A DNA stretch of 64,000 nucleotides from Solimonas sp040066175 (GTDB lineage: Bacteria; Pseudomonadota; Gammaproteobacteria; Nevskiales; Nevskiaceae): contig NZ_JBEAAM010000001.1 of the NCBI RefSeq assembly GCF_040066175.1, positions 62,001 through 126,000 of the forward strand, given 5' to 3'. The notes under the pieces are model-generated. The model did not search any database and was not told the origin of the DNA. It was given only the letters and a program-made list of their open reading frames with translations. Below are positions 1 through 8,946 of this stretch, piece after piece. Every line of letters starts with the position of its first letter. The first letter of the stretch is position 1. Made by a program: the position numbers and the translations under genes.

Positions 1-582
1 GGGATCGCCGCGCACGCCGGCCGCAATCCGGAAGCCGGGCGCAACGCGCTGCGCGCGGCGGCCGAGGTGATCGCCGCGGTCGATCGGCTCAACGGCGAGC
101 GCGACGGCGTGACGTTCAACGCGGGGTATGTCCACGGCGGCGGCCCGCTCAACGTCGTGCCGGACCTGTGCGTGTTCAAGTTCAACGTGCGCACCGCGCA
201 GGCCGACGATGCGCATTGGGTACAGGGCCGGCTCGACCGGATCCTCGCGCACGCGCAGCGCGACGGCATCCGCTGCGAACTGCGCGGCGGCTTCACGCGA
301 CCGCCCAAGCTCGTCGATGCACGCCAGCAGCGCCTGATGGACCTGCTCGCCGACTGCGGACGCGCGCTCGGCACACCACTCGCGTTCAAGCCGACCGGCG
401 GCTGCTGCGACGGCAACAACCTCGCCGCCTACGGCCTGCCCAACGTGGACAACCTCGGCGTGGTCGGTCGCGACATCCACTCGGACGCCGAACGCATGCG
501 CGTGTCGTCCCTGACCGAACGTGCGAAGCTCTCGGCGCTGCTACTGCTGCGCCTGGCCAGCGGGGATTTGTCGTGGAGCTGA
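1..582 (+). CDS. M20-family metallohydrolase, C-terminal part (ArgE/DapE/CPG2-like)
   Basis: The open frame runs in from the left edge, so the N-terminal catalytic half is missing. The visible part begins with HAGRNPEAGRNAL, the characteristic motif of the lid/dimerisation domain of M20 peptidases of the carboxypeptidase G2/ArgE type. The tail carries GVVGRDIHSD, matching the conserved metal-ligand histidine near the M20 C-terminus. Members of the family hydrolyse N-acyl amino acids. It ends 4 nt before astA and so appears to lead the arginine succinyltransferase operon. No M14-type AstE is present in the window, so this enzyme may do the final desuccinylation step or another deacylation. The family call is secure; the substrate is inferred from context only. 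Confidence 0.8.
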   Translation, partial: GIAAHAGRNPEAGRNALRAAAEVIAAVDRLNGERDGVTFNAGYVHGGGPLNVVPDLCVFKFNVRTAQADDAHWVQGRLDRILAHAQRDGIRCELRGGFTRPPKLVDARQQRLMDLLADCGRALGTPLAFKPTGGCCDGNNLAAYGLPNVDNLGVVGRDIHSDAERMRVSSLTERAKLSALLLLRLASGDLSWS

Positions 583-586
583 TGCG

Positions 587-1600
587 ATGAAGGTCATCCG
601 CCCGATCCGCGCCGACGATCTCGACGCGCTGCTGCGCATGGCGCGCAGCGCCGGCGCCGGCTTCACCTCGCTGCCGCCGGAGCGCGAGACGCTGCGCGGC
701 AAGATCGAGCGCTCGCTGCAGTCCTTCGCCGAGGACGTGCGTCGGCCTGGCCACCAGCGTTACATGTTCGTGCTCGAGGAGACCGACACCGGCACGGTGG
801 GGGGCTGCTGCGCGATCGAGGCCGCCTGCGGTCTCGACGAGCCGTTCTACAACTACCACGTCGGCCTCACCGTGCATGCCAGCCGCACGCTCGACGTCTA
901 CAGCCGCGTGCCGACGCTGTACCTGTCGAACGACCTGACCGGCGCCAGCGTGCTGTGCTCGCTGTACCTGTCGCCGGACTTCCGCGCCGAGGGAGTCGGG
1001 CATCTGCTGTCGAAGTCGCGCTTCCTGTTCATCGCCGGCTTCCGCGAACGCTTCGCCGAAAAGGTGATCGCCGAGATGCGCGGCGTCTCCGACGATGCCG
1101 GCCGCTCGCCGTTCTGGGAGGGCCTGGGCCGGCATTTCTTCAGCATCGAATACGACGATGCCGAGCACATCGTCGGCCAGGGCAACAAGGCCTGCATCGC
1201 GGAGCTGATGCCCAAGCACCCGATCTACACGGTTCTGCTGCCGGCCGAGGCGCAGGCGGTCATGGGCAAAGTGCATCCGCACACGGCGCCGGCGCTGCGC
1301 CTGCTCGAACAGGAAGGCTTCCGCTACCAGGGCTACATCGACATCTTCGACGGCGGCCCCGCGGTCGAGGCGCCGACCGGCGAAATCCGCTCGATCCGCC
1401 GCGCCCGCAGCCTGCCGGTGCAGATCGGCGAAGTCACGGCCGGCGCCACGCCACACCTGATCGCCAATGGCCGGCTCGCCGACTTCCGCTGCGCGCTCGC
1501 ACCACTCATGCCGCAACGCGATCGGCTGCTGCTTCCAGCCGAACTGGCGCAGGCGCTGAAACTCGCTCCCGGCGACGGCGCCCGCGTCGTCGCGCTCTGA
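587..1600 (+). CDS. astA: Arginine N-succinyltransferase AstA
   Basis: This 337-residue protein transfers succinyl from succinyl-CoA to the alpha-amino group of L-arginine, the first step of the AST catabolic pathway in the cytoplasm. It starts with MKVIRPIRADDL, and the length fits the single-subunit AstA family (about 340). AstA-type landmarks include the GNAT-like strand SLYLSPDFRAEG (starting near residue 125), PFWEGLGRHFF, and the C-terminal HLIANGRLADFR. I chose the ATG at 587, 4 nt after the upstream stop, because family similarity begins there; an in-frame extension upstream runs through the previous gene in another frame. It is followed after 12 nt by astD and belongs to the same operon. 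Confidence 0.93.
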   Translation: MKVIRPIRADDLDALLRMARSAGAGFTSLPPERETLRGKIERSLQSFAEDVRRPGHQRYMFVLEETDTGTVGGCCAIEAACGLDEPFYNYHVGLTVHASRTLDVYSRVPTLYLSNDLTGASVLCSLYLSPDFRAEGVGHLLSKSRFLFIAGFRERFAEKVIAEMRGVSDDAGRSPFWEGLGRHFFSIEYDDAEHIVGQGNKACIAELMPKHPIYTVLLPAEAQAVMGKVHPHTAPALRLLEQEGFRYQGYIDIFDGGPAVEAPTGEIRSIRRARSLPVQIGEVTAGATPHLIANGRLADFRCALAPLMPQRDRLLLPAELAQALKLAPGDGARVVAL

Positions 1601-1612
1601 CCGGAGACTCTC

Positions 1613-3082
1613 GTGCTGACCGGACACCTCCACATCGACGGCCACTGGCGCGCGGGCCGCGGCGCGGCTTTCGAGCGCCTCGCGCCGCACGACCTGCACC
1701 GCATCTGGCAGGGCCAGGCTGCGGATGCCGAGGACGTGGACGAGGCCTTCCGCGCCGCGCGACGCGCATTTGCCGCATGGGCCGACCGCGACGTCGCCGA
1801 ACGCGAGGCGGTCGCGCAAGCCTTCGCCGACGCGCTCCGGCGCGAAGCCGAGACGCTGGCACGCTGCATCGCCGAGGAAGTCGGCAAGCCGCTGTGGGAG
1901 GCACGCACCGAAGTCACCGCGATGATCGGCAAGATCGCGATCTCGATCCGCGCCTGGCACGAACGCACCGGCATGCAGGAACAGCCGACCGACTTCGGCC
2001 GTCATGTACTGCGCCACCGCCCGCACGGCGTCGTCGCCGTGTTCGGCCCGTACAACTTCCCGGGCCACCTGCCCAACGGCCACATCGTGCCGGCCCTGCT
2101 CGCCGGCAATACCGTGCTGTTCAAGCCCAGCGAGCAGACGCCGGCGACCGCGGAGCTGACCGTGCGCCTGTGGCAGCATGCCGGGCTGCCGCCCGGCGTG
2201 CTCAATCTGCTGCAGGGCGCGCGCGCGACCGGCGAGGCGATCGCTGCACACGCCGAGCTGGACGGACTGTACTTCACCGGCAGCTGGCGCACCGGCAGCC
2301 TGCTGCACCGCCAGTTCGCCGCCGACACGCGCCGCATCCTCGCGCTGGAGATGGGCGGCAACAATCCGCTGATCCTGCGTCCGGTCGCCGACCGTGACGC
2401 CGCGGTGCTCGACGTGATCCAGTCGGCCTTCATCACCTCCGGTCAGCGCTGCACCTGCGCGCGCCGCCTGTTCGTGCCGGCGGACGCCTGGGGCGACGAC
2501 TTCCTCAAGCGCCTCGTCGAGGTCGCCGGCGCGCTGCGTGTCGATCGCTGGGATGCGGACCCGGCGCCCTATCTCGGACCGGTCGTCGGTCCGGCCGCCG
2601 CGCAGTCGATACTGACCGCGCAGGAGCGCCTGCTCGCCGGCGGCGCACGCAGCCTGCTGCCGCTGCGCCGGCTCGATGCCGGTGCGGCCTTCCTGTCGCC
2701 CGGGCTGATCGACGTCAGCGATGCGCGCGACGTGCCCGACGAGGAGCACTTCGGCCCGCTGCTGCAGGTCTATCGCTACCGCGACTTCGACGCCGCGATC
2801 GACGGCGCCAACCGCACGCGCTACGGCCTCGCCGCCGGGCTGATCGGCGACGACGAGGCCGAGTACGAACGCTTCTGGCGGCGCATCCGTGCCGGCATCG
2901 TCAACTGGAACCGGCCGACCACCGGCGCGTCGAGCGGCTATCCATTTGGTGGCATCGGCGCCAGCGGCAACCACCGGCCGAGCGCGTACTACGCGGCGGA
3001 CTACTGCGCGTATCCGATGGCCAGCGCCGAGGCGCCACACAGCGTCCTGCCGTCCGCGCTGCCGCCCGGCGTGCGCCTGTGA
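1613..3082 (+). CDS. astD: N-succinylglutamate 5-semialdehyde dehydrogenase AstD
   Basis: This 489-residue aldehyde dehydrogenase superfamily member oxidises N-succinylglutamate semialdehyde to N-succinylglutamate with NAD+, the fourth AST step. The start is GTG at 1613. Visible motifs are the cofactor loop FGPYNFPGHLPNGHI, the catalytic glutamate region LALEMGGNNP and the nucleophile Cys280 in SGQRCTCARR. These spacings match AstD rather than generic ALDHs, and the length equals the family norm. It sits between astA and astB with short gaps (12 and 7 nt), so all three are probably co-transcribed. Confidence 0.94.
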   Translation: MLTGHLHIDGHWRAGRGAAFERLAPHDLHRIWQGQAADAEDVDEAFRAARRAFAAWADRDVAEREAVAQAFADALRREAETLARCIAEEVGKPLWEARTEVTAMIGKIAISIRAWHERTGMQEQPTDFGRHVLRHRPHGVVAVFGPYNFPGHLPNGHIVPALLAGNTVLFKPSEQTPATAELTVRLWQHAGLPPGVLNLLQGARATGEAIAAHAELDGLYFTGSWRTGSLLHRQFAADTRRILALEMGGNNPLILRPVADRDAAVLDVIQSAFITSGQRCTCARRLFVPADAWGDDFLKRLVEVAGALRVDRWDADPAPYLGPVVGPAAAQSILTAQERLLAGGARSLLPLRRLDAGAAFLSPGLIDVSDARDVPDEEHFGPLLQVYRYRDFDAAIDGANRTRYGLAAGLIGDDEAEYERFWRRIRAGIVNWNRPTTGASSGYPFGGIGASGNHRPSAYYAADYCAYPMASAEAPHSVLPSALPPGVRL

Positions 3083-3089
3083 GACGGCG

Positions 3090-4433
3090 ATGAGCACCGC
3101 GATCGAAGCCAACTTCGACGGCCTCGTCGGCCCGACCCACAACTACGCCGGCCTGTCGTTCGGCAACGTCGCGTCGGCGCGCAACGCCAGTGCGGTGTCG
3201 AACCCGCGCGAAGCCGCGCGTCAGGGACTGATGAAGATGCGCGCGCTGGCCGATCTCGGGCTCGCGCAGGGTCTGCTGCCGCCACAGGAGCGCCCGCATC
3301 TGCCGACGCTGCGCCGTCTCGGTTTCACCGGCACGGATGCGCAAGTCCTGGCCAAGGTGCGGCGAGACGCGCCGGGTCTGCTCGCCGCGGTGTCGTCGGC
3401 CTCGGCGATGTGGGCGGCCAATGCGGCGACGGTGTCACCGAGCGCCGACTGTGCCGATGGCCGCGTGCACTTCACGCCGGCCAACCTGTGCGCGAATCTG
3501 CACCGTGCGATCGAGGCCGAGACCACCGCGCGCATCCTCAAGGCGATCTTTCCCGACCCGAGCCTGTTCGCGCACCACCCGCCGCTGCCGGCGACGCCCG
3601 CGCTGGGCGACGAAGGCGCAGCCAATCACACGCGGCTGTGCGCGCAGTACGGCGCGCCCGGCCTGGAGCTCTTCGTCTATGGCCGCGGCGGCGACGCCGA
3701 GCCCGCGCCCACGCGCTACCCCGCGCGGCAGACGCATGCGGCCAGCGCGGCGGTCGCGCGGCTGCACGAACTGTCCGTGCCCGCGACGTTCTTCGCCCAG
3801 CAACGTCCCGAAGCGATCGACCGCGGCGTGTTCCACAACGACGTCATCGCCGTCGGCAATCGCGAGGTACTGCTCTACCACGAACAGGCCTTCGTCGATC
3901 CGCAGGCGCTGCGCGCATGGGTCTGCACCCACTTCCACGGCGACCGGCGCCCGGTGTTCGTCGAGATTCCGGCCGCCGAACTCGACATCGACGAAGTGGT
4001 GTCCTCGTACCTGTTCAACTCGCAGCTGGTGTGCCCGCCGGAAGGCGGCATGCGCCTGATCGTCGCGCGCGAGTGCGAGGAACATCCGCGGGTCTGGGCG
4101 GCGATCGAACGCATCGTCGGCGATCCGGCCAACCCGATCGATGGCGTGCATGTCTTCGACCTGCGCCAGTCGATGAACAACGGCGGCGGTCCGGCCTGCC
4201 TGCGCCTGCGCGTGGTGCTCGATGAGAACGAATGGGCGGGCGTCCATCCATCCGCATGGATGACGCCGGAGCGTCACGCCGAACTGAGTGCCTGGGTCGA
4301 TGGTCACTACCGCGACCGCCTGAGCTTCGACGACCTCGCCGATCCGCAGCTGCTCGAGGAGAGCCGCACCGCGCTGGACCGGCTCACGCGCCTGCTCAAG
4401 CTGGGCAATCTCTACGACTTCCAACGAAACTGA
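3090..4433 (+). CDS. astB: N-succinylarginine dihydrolase AstB
   Basis: This 447-residue protein hydrolyses N-succinylarginine to N-succinylornithine, CO2 and ammonia, the second AST step. It is a member of the amidinotransferase/penta-propeller superfamily. It begins MSTAIEANFDGLVGPTHNYA, the highly conserved AstB N-terminus, which fixes the ATG at 3090. The C-terminal catalytic cysteine lies in NNGGGPACLRLRVV at residue 370, equivalent to Cys365 of the E. coli enzyme. Conserved EQAFVD and ASAAVARLHEL segments are also present. The stop codon shares one base with the start of the next gene (TGATG), suggesting translational coupling. Confidence 0.95.
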   Translation: MSTAIEANFDGLVGPTHNYAGLSFGNVASARNASAVSNPREAARQGLMKMRALADLGLAQGLLPPQERPHLPTLRRLGFTGTDAQVLAKVRRDAPGLLAAVSSASAMWAANAATVSPSADCADGRVHFTPANLCANLHRAIEAETTARILKAIFPDPSLFAHHPPLPATPALGDEGAANHTRLCAQYGAPGLELFVYGRGGDAEPAPTRYPARQTHAASAAVARLHELSVPATFFAQQRPEAIDRGVFHNDVIAVGNREVLLYHEQAFVDPQALRAWVCTHFHGDRRPVFVEIPAAELDIDEVVSSYLFNSQLVCPPEGGMRLIVARECEEHPRVWAAIERIVGDPANPIDGVHVFDLRQSMNNGGGPACLRLRVVLDENEWAGVHPSAWMTPERHAELSAWVDGHYRDRLSFDDLADPQLLEESRTALDRLTRLLKLGNLYDFQRN

Positions 4434-4891
4434 TGACCGTGCACTGGCGCTGGTACGAGTGGCCGGAACTCGACGCCGACACGCTGTATGCCTTCCTCAA
4501 GCTCCGCTCCGACATCTTCGTCGTCGAGCAGAATTGCGCGTATCCGGACATCGACGGTCTCGATCCGCAGTGTCGCCACCTGTGCGGCTTCGATGCGGAC
4601 GGGGAGCTGCGCGCCTATCTGCGCCTGCTGCCACCGGGCCTGAAGAACGCGCATCCGGCGATCGGTCGGCTCGTCGTCGCCGCCCCGGCGCGCGGTCGTG
4701 AACTGGGCCGACGGATCATGCTCGAAGGCCTGCGTGCATGCGGACTACATTACCCCGGCCAGGCCGTGTTCCTGTCGGGCCAGCAGCACCTGCAGCACTT
4801 CTACGAGTCGCTCGGCTTCCGCGTCATCTCCGCACCCTATCTCGAAGACGGCATCCCGCACGTGGACATGCTCAGGGCGGACACGGCCTGA
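4433..4891 (+). CDS. ElaA-like GNAT N-acetyltransferase
   Basis: This 152-residue single-domain GNAT protein resembles the ElaA family. It starts with WRWYEWPELDADTLYAFLKL, and it carries LRSDIFVVEQNCAYPDIDGLD, RAYLRLLP and the acetyl-CoA loop IGRLVVAAPARGRELGRRIM near residues 82-101, then FYESLGFR toward the end. The acceptor substrate is unknown for the family. It overlaps the astB stop by one base and is therefore probably translated with the AST operon, although ElaA homologues are not a standard part of the pathway. The ATG at 4433 is preferred because the family N-terminus begins there. Confidence 0.85.
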   Translation: MTVHWRWYEWPELDADTLYAFLKLRSDIFVVEQNCAYPDIDGLDPQCRHLCGFDADGELRAYLRLLPPGLKNAHPAIGRLVVAAPARGRELGRRIMLEGLRACGLHYPGQAVFLSGQQHLQHFYESLGFRVISAPYLEDGIPHVDMLRADTA

Positions 4892-4929
4892 GTCGTTATA
4901 CTCGCCGCGCCTCCGCTCCCGACCCCGCC

Positions 4930-6600
4930 GTGTACGTCGAGTACTTCCAACTCCGGGAACCGCCGTTCTCGATCACCCCGGACCCCGCCTATCTGTACCT
5001 GTCGCCGCGCCACCAGGAGGCGCTGGGACATCTGCTGTACGGCACCGGACAGTACGGCGGCTTCGTGCAGCTGACCGGCGAGGTCGGCACCGGCAAGACC
5101 ACGATCATCCGCAGCCTGCTCGACCAGAAACTGCCGGACGTGGACGTGGCGATGATCCACAACCCGCGGCAGAGCGAACAGGAGTTCGTGCAGACGATCT
5201 GCGACGAGCTGCACGTCGGCTATCCGCGGCCGATCAGCCTGAAGACTCTCGTCGATGCGCTCAACGAACACCTGCTGCGCAGCCATGCGGCGGGCCGACG
5301 CACGGTGCTGATCATCGACGAGGCGCAGAACCTGCAGCCGGCCGTCCTCGAACAGGTGCGCCTGCTGACCAACCTGGAGACGGCGAAGTCCAAGCTGCTG
5401 CGCATCATGCTCGTCGGTCAGCCGGAGCTGTCCGCGCTGCTCGCGCGCGCCGAGCTGCGCCAGTTGTCGAGCCGCATCTCGGCGCGCTATCACCTCACGC
5501 CGCTGTCCGCGCAGGAAACCCGCGAGTACATCGAGCACCGGCTGCGCATCGCCGGGACGCGCGCAGAGATCTTCACTCCGGCAGCGGTCGAACTGATCCA
5601 CCGCCAGGCGCGCGGCGTGCCACGCCTGATCAACATCATCTGCGACCGCGCCCTGCTCGGCGCGTTCGCCGGACGCATGCGCAAGGTCACGCCGGCAATC
5701 GCGCGCAAGGCCGCGCGCGAGGCCATCGGCGAGCTGCCGCTGGTGTTCGACCCCAAGGCACCGATCCGCTGGCGCTGGATCGAAACGGCCTGGGCGGTGG
5801 CGCTGCTCGGCTGCGTCGCGCTGTTCTGGTACAGCTTCACGCACGAGGAACCAATTTTTCCGACGCACAGCGCGGCACGCCGGCCGATGCCGCCACCCCC
5901 GCCGAGCGAGGACGCCACCGTCGTCTCGCAGCGCTCGGCCGCGGCCGCAGACGCGCCGGCGCCGCTGCTGATGCCGCGCCTGCCGACCGCGAGCCTGGCC
6001 GAACTCAACCGCGCAGCGCAGCCGCTTGGCGTGGTGATGGGCCGGCTGATCCGTCTCTGGACACCCCGCCCGACACTCGCGCGCGGCGAGAACATCTGCG
6101 ATGCGCTGCATAACGTGGCGCTCGAGTGCTATCGCAGCAGCGGCACCTGGGCCGATCTCCGCCAGATGGACCGTCCGGCGATCCTCGTCCTCAACCTCGC
6201 CGGCGAGGGCCTGCAGCACCTGCTGCTGCTGGAGCTGGGCCGCGACCACGCCGTTCTGGACACGGTGCTCGGTCCGATGAGGCTGCCGATCGCGGAACTC
6301 GACCGGGTCTGGACCCACGAATTCCTCCTGCTCTGGCGCCGCGAGACGCACAGCATCCGCATCGACGACACCACGCAGGGCGCCGACATCGCCTGGCTGC
6401 AGCAGCGCCTGGTCGAGCTCGGTTACCTGCCTCCCGGCGAAACCCCTTCGGCAACGCTCACGCCGCCGCTCGCCGATGCGGTGCGTCGCCTGCAGAGCGA
6501 TCGCGGTCTCGCGGTCGATGGCATTGCCGGCGTCCGCACATTGATCGAGCTGGGCGACGAACTGCCGGACACGCCGAAGCTCGGACTGGGACTGCCATGA
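4930..6600 (+). CDS. ExeA/GspA-like ATPase with C-terminal peptidoglycan-binding domain
   Basis: This 556-residue inner-membrane ATPase is of the type that, with GspB, helps insert the type II secretin through the peptidoglycan. The N-terminal AAA domain begins YVEYFQLREPPFSITPD, has Walker A GEVGTGKT at residues 50-57 and Walker B LIIDEAQNL. A single transmembrane segment (WAVALLGCVALFWYSF) follows around residue 290. A proline-rich linker comes next, and the C-terminus has a peptidoglycan_binding_1-type repeat (WLQQRLVELGYLPPG through LAVDGIAGVRTLIELG). I chose the GTG at 4930 because similarity begins there. TATACT at 4897-4902 could be a -10 element, but I see no good -35. Its stop overlaps gspB (ATGA). 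Confidence 0.85.
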   Translation: MYVEYFQLREPPFSITPDPAYLYLSPRHQEALGHLLYGTGQYGGFVQLTGEVGTGKTTIIRSLLDQKLPDVDVAMIHNPRQSEQEFVQTICDELHVGYPRPISLKTLVDALNEHLLRSHAAGRRTVLIIDEAQNLQPAVLEQVRLLTNLETAKSKLLRIMLVGQPELSALLARAELRQLSSRISARYHLTPLSAQETREYIEHRLRIAGTRAEIFTPAAVELIHRQARGVPRLINIICDRALLGAFAGRMRKVTPAIARKAAREAIGELPLVFDPKAPIRWRWIETAWAVALLGCVALFWYSFTHEEPIFPTHSAARRPMPPPPPSEDATVVSQRSAAAADAPAPLLMPRLPTASLAELNRAAQPLGVVMGRLIRLWTPRPTLARGENICDALHNVALECYRSSGTWADLRQMDRPAILVLNLAGEGLQHLLLLELGRDHAVLDTVLGPMRLPIAELDRVWTHEFLLLWRRETHSIRIDDTTQGADIAWLQQRLVELGYLPPGETPSATLTPPLADAVRRLQSDRGLAVDGIAGVRTLIELGDELPDTPKLGLGLP

Positions 6601-7313
6601 GCTACATTCTCGATGCACTCAAGCGCGCCGAACACGAACGCAGCACCGGCGCCGCATCCGCATCACCGGCCGGCGATCCCGCCGATCCTGGTCTGGCCTT
6701 CCATCCGGCGACCCTGATCCTGGCCGGTGCGACCCTGTTCCTGGCCGGTCTGGGCGCGGCTGCGCTGCTGTTCAGGCTTGCCTCCGTCGCGCCGCCGGCC
6801 ACGGAGCCGCTGCCCACACAGCGTTCCGCCATCGAGGCCCGACCGACGGCGAGCCCGATCGTCCAGGTGCTGGAGCAGCAGCCAGCCAGCGATCCGGTGC
6901 AGGCCGAGCCCGCGCTCGCCACCGCCCCCCCGCCGCTGGCACTGGACGAATACGGCCAACTCGACGACATCACGCCGGTGTTCCAGGGCAGCGCCGGTCC
7001 GGCGAAAGTGCCGGCGCCGAGTCCGGCGCAGGCCACCGTCGCCGACCCCGTGGCGCCGCAGGTCACCACCTTGCGGCTCGATGCGCCACAGCTCGATGAG
7101 ATGCCTGCGGACTATCGCCGGCGCTTCCCCGACATCCAGGTGCAGGTCCATGTCCACGACGCCGACCCCGCGCGACGCTGGATCATGGTCGATGGACGCC
7201 GCTACGCCGAGGGCAGCGTACTCGCCCAGGGACCGCGGGTTGCGGAGATCCTCGCCGACGGGCTAATCCTGGAGTTCGACGGCCAGCGCGTGCACTGGCC
7301 GCTCGGCCGCTGA
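6597..7313 (+). CDS. gspB: GspB-like general secretion pathway protein
   Basis: This 238-residue protein starts with MSYILDALKRAEHER, the hallmark N-terminus of GspB/ExeB-type proteins. It then has one transmembrane helix (around residues 40-60, LILAGATLFLAGLGAAALLF), a long alanine/proline-rich periplasmic linker, and a C-terminal beta-rich domain (DYRRRFPDIQVQVHVHD through VLAQGPRVAEILADG) as in the GspB C domain. With the preceding ATPase it forms the GspAB pair that supports secretin assembly. The ATG overlaps the upstream stop by 4 nt. The gene converges on the aminotransferase gene with only 5 nt between the stops, and I see no terminator hairpin there. Confidence 0.85.
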   Translation: MSYILDALKRAEHERSTGAASASPAGDPADPGLAFHPATLILAGATLFLAGLGAAALLFRLASVAPPATEPLPTQRSAIEARPTASPIVQVLEQQPASDPVQAEPALATAPPPLALDEYGQLDDITPVFQGSAGPAKVPAPSPAQATVADPVAPQVTTLRLDAPQLDEMPADYRRRFPDIQVQVHVHDADPARRWIMVDGRRYAEGSVLAQGPRVAEILADGLILEFDGQRVHWPLGR

Positions 7314-7318
7314 GCGCG

Positions 7319-8521
7319 TCAGCGCAGCCGGGCGCAGGCGCGCTCGAGGCGCGCGAGTCCCTCGGCCACGTCGGCTGCGCCGATGTTCAGCGCCGGCGCG
7401 AAGCGCAGCACGTCCGGACCGGCCACCAGCAGCCACAGACCCTCAGCCAGCGCGGCATTGACGATGTCCTTCGCGCGGCCCTTCCAGGCATCAGCCACCG
7501 GAGCACCGAGCAGCAGTCCCAGCCCGCGCGCTTCGCCGAACAGACCGTAACGCTCACCCAACACCCGGAGTCCTGCCGCGAGCTGCGCCGAGCGCTCGGC
7601 GACGTTGCGCAGTGTCTCGGGCCTGGCGACTTCCTCGAGCACCGCGTCGGCGACCGCACAGGCCAGCGGGTTGCCGCCGTAGGTCGAACCGTGCGTGCCG
7701 AAGGCCAGCACCTCGGCCAGCGCATGGGTCGTCAGCATCGCGCCAATGGGGAAACCGCCGCCCAGGCCCTTGGCCGTCGTCAGGATGTCGGGCGTCACGC
7801 CGAACTGCTCGTAGGCATACAGGCTGCCGCTGCGGCCGTTGCCGGTCTGCACCTCGTCGTAGATCAGCAGGGCCTGATGCTCGTCGCAGAGCGCGCGCAC
7901 GCCGCGCGCGAACTCCAAGGTGGCCGGCAGCACACCGCCCTCGCCCAGCACCGGCTCCATCACGACTGCGCAGACCGTGTCGTTCATCGCCGCCTTGAGC
8001 GCGGCCAGGTCGTTGTACGGCAGATGACGGATGCCACCCGGCAGCGGCTCGAAGCCCTGCGTGTACTTGGCCTGGCCACCGACGCTCACGGTGAACAGCG
8101 TGCGCCCGTGGAAGGCGTTGTGGAACGAAATGATCGTGTTCTTGTGCGGCCCGAAGCGCGTGTTGCCGTAGCGCCGCGCCAGCTTGAACGCCGCCTCGTT
8201 GGCCTCGGCGCCACTGTTGCAGAAGAACACCTTGTCGGCGAAGGTCAGCGACACCAGCCGCTGTGCCAGGCGCAGCGCGGGCTCGTTGGTCATGACGTTC
8301 GACAGATGCCAGAGCTTGCCGGCCTGTTCCGTCAGCGCCGCGATGAGCTTCGGGTGCGCGTGCCCGAGGCCGGTGACGGCGATGCCCGCGGCGAAGTCGA
8401 TGTACTCCCGGTTCTGCTGGTCCCACAGGCGCGAACCCTGTCCGCGCACCGGCACGATGCCGGCCGGGTTGTAGTTGGGCACCATCACCTCGTCGAAGGT
8501 GGCGCGTGTGACGCTGGACAT
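7319..8521 (-). CDS. argD: Acetylornithine/succinylornithine aminotransferase (ArgD/AstC family)
   Basis: This 400-residue PLP fold-type I class III aminotransferase converts N-acetyl- or N-succinyl-ornithine to the semialdehyde with 2-oxoglutarate. Motifs are YIDFAAGIAVTGLGHAHP, the phosphate-binding FFCNSGAEANEAAFKLAR, LIYDEVQTGNGRSG and the Schiff-base Lys251 in ILTTAKGLGGGFPIG. I chose the ATG at 8521, which has AGAGG 9 nt upstream; a TTG three codons earlier (8530) is possible. Family enzymes often act in both arginine biosynthesis (ArgD) and the AST pathway (AstC). As the AST operon 3 kb away has no astC, this copy may supply that step, which is inference. Confidence 0.9.
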   Translation of the reverse strand: MSSVTRATFDEVMVPNYNPAGIVPVRGQGSRLWDQQNREYIDFAAGIAVTGLGHAHPKLIAALTEQAGKLWHLSNVMTNEPALRLAQRLVSLTFADKVFFCNSGAEANEAAFKLARRYGNTRFGPHKNTIISFHNAFHGRTLFTVSVGGQAKYTQGFEPLPGGIRHLPYNDLAALKAAMNDTVCAVVMEPVLGEGGVLPATLEFARGVRALCDEHQALLIYDEVQTGNGRSGSLYAYEQFGVTPDILTTAKGLGGGFPIGAMLTTHALAEVLAFGTHGSTYGGNPLACAVADAVLEEVARPETLRNVAERSAQLAAGLRVLGERYGLFGEARGLGLLLGAPVADAWKGRAKDIVNAALAEGLWLLVAGPDVLRFAPALNIGAADVAEGLARLERACARLR

Positions 8522-8790
8522 GTCGGTCAACCTCTCGTCGTCAGACCGCTGGAGCGAGGGAACCCATGCGCAGCTGCCTGCGCCGGTTCCCGAAACCCTC
8601 GCCCGATCGGCTTCGTCGTTTCGAAGCGTACTGTCTGCGAGCCGGAAACGACACAGGCGGCCGTGGCCGCCCGTGTGCTGGCTGATCTCGTCGGCGGCGC
8701 GGAAGCAGGATCGGAGTCCCGGGCTTCCCGCCCGCGCGAGCCCGCGAATGCGGCGCTCGACGCCGCGCCCGCGGATACCTGAAACCTCGT
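8522..8790. other. Intergenic stretch between the argD-like gene and tRNA-Ala
   Basis: These 269 bases hold no gene that I can support. Open frames on either strand lack family motifs and ribosome binding sites, and one of the minus-strand frames simply reads through the tRNA. The region should contain the tRNA 3' flank and the promoter of the aminotransferase, but I could not pick convincing -35/-10 boxes. Confidence 0.5.
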
Positions 8791-8866
<76 letters not shown>

Positions 8867-8880
8867 ACGCGAGGACGGGT

Positions 8881-8886
8881 ATTCTA
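8881..8886 (-). promoter_or_regulatory. Probable -10 box of the tRNA-Ala promoter
   Basis: TAGAAT on the minus strand (5 of 6 to TATAAT) lies 14 nt upstream of the tRNA 5' end, about where a -10 box would be expected for a short leader. No convincing -35 hexamer was found 16-18 nt further upstream. Confidence 0.4.
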
Positions 8887-8946
8887 CTCATCGCGCGGCA
8901 AAACACCAGTCCGCCGTCCGATCGTGCTGGCCAGGAGCCCTGAAAC

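Noticed and set aside
386..3142. A 918-codon open frame on the minus strand opposite the AST operon
   Set aside because: It mirrors well-conserved astA/astD genes, is Arg/Ala/Gly-rich with no family motif, and is a by-product of high G+C. The same reasoning removes the long antisense frames at 16486-18282, 29698-31680, 31972-33351 and 56664-58238.
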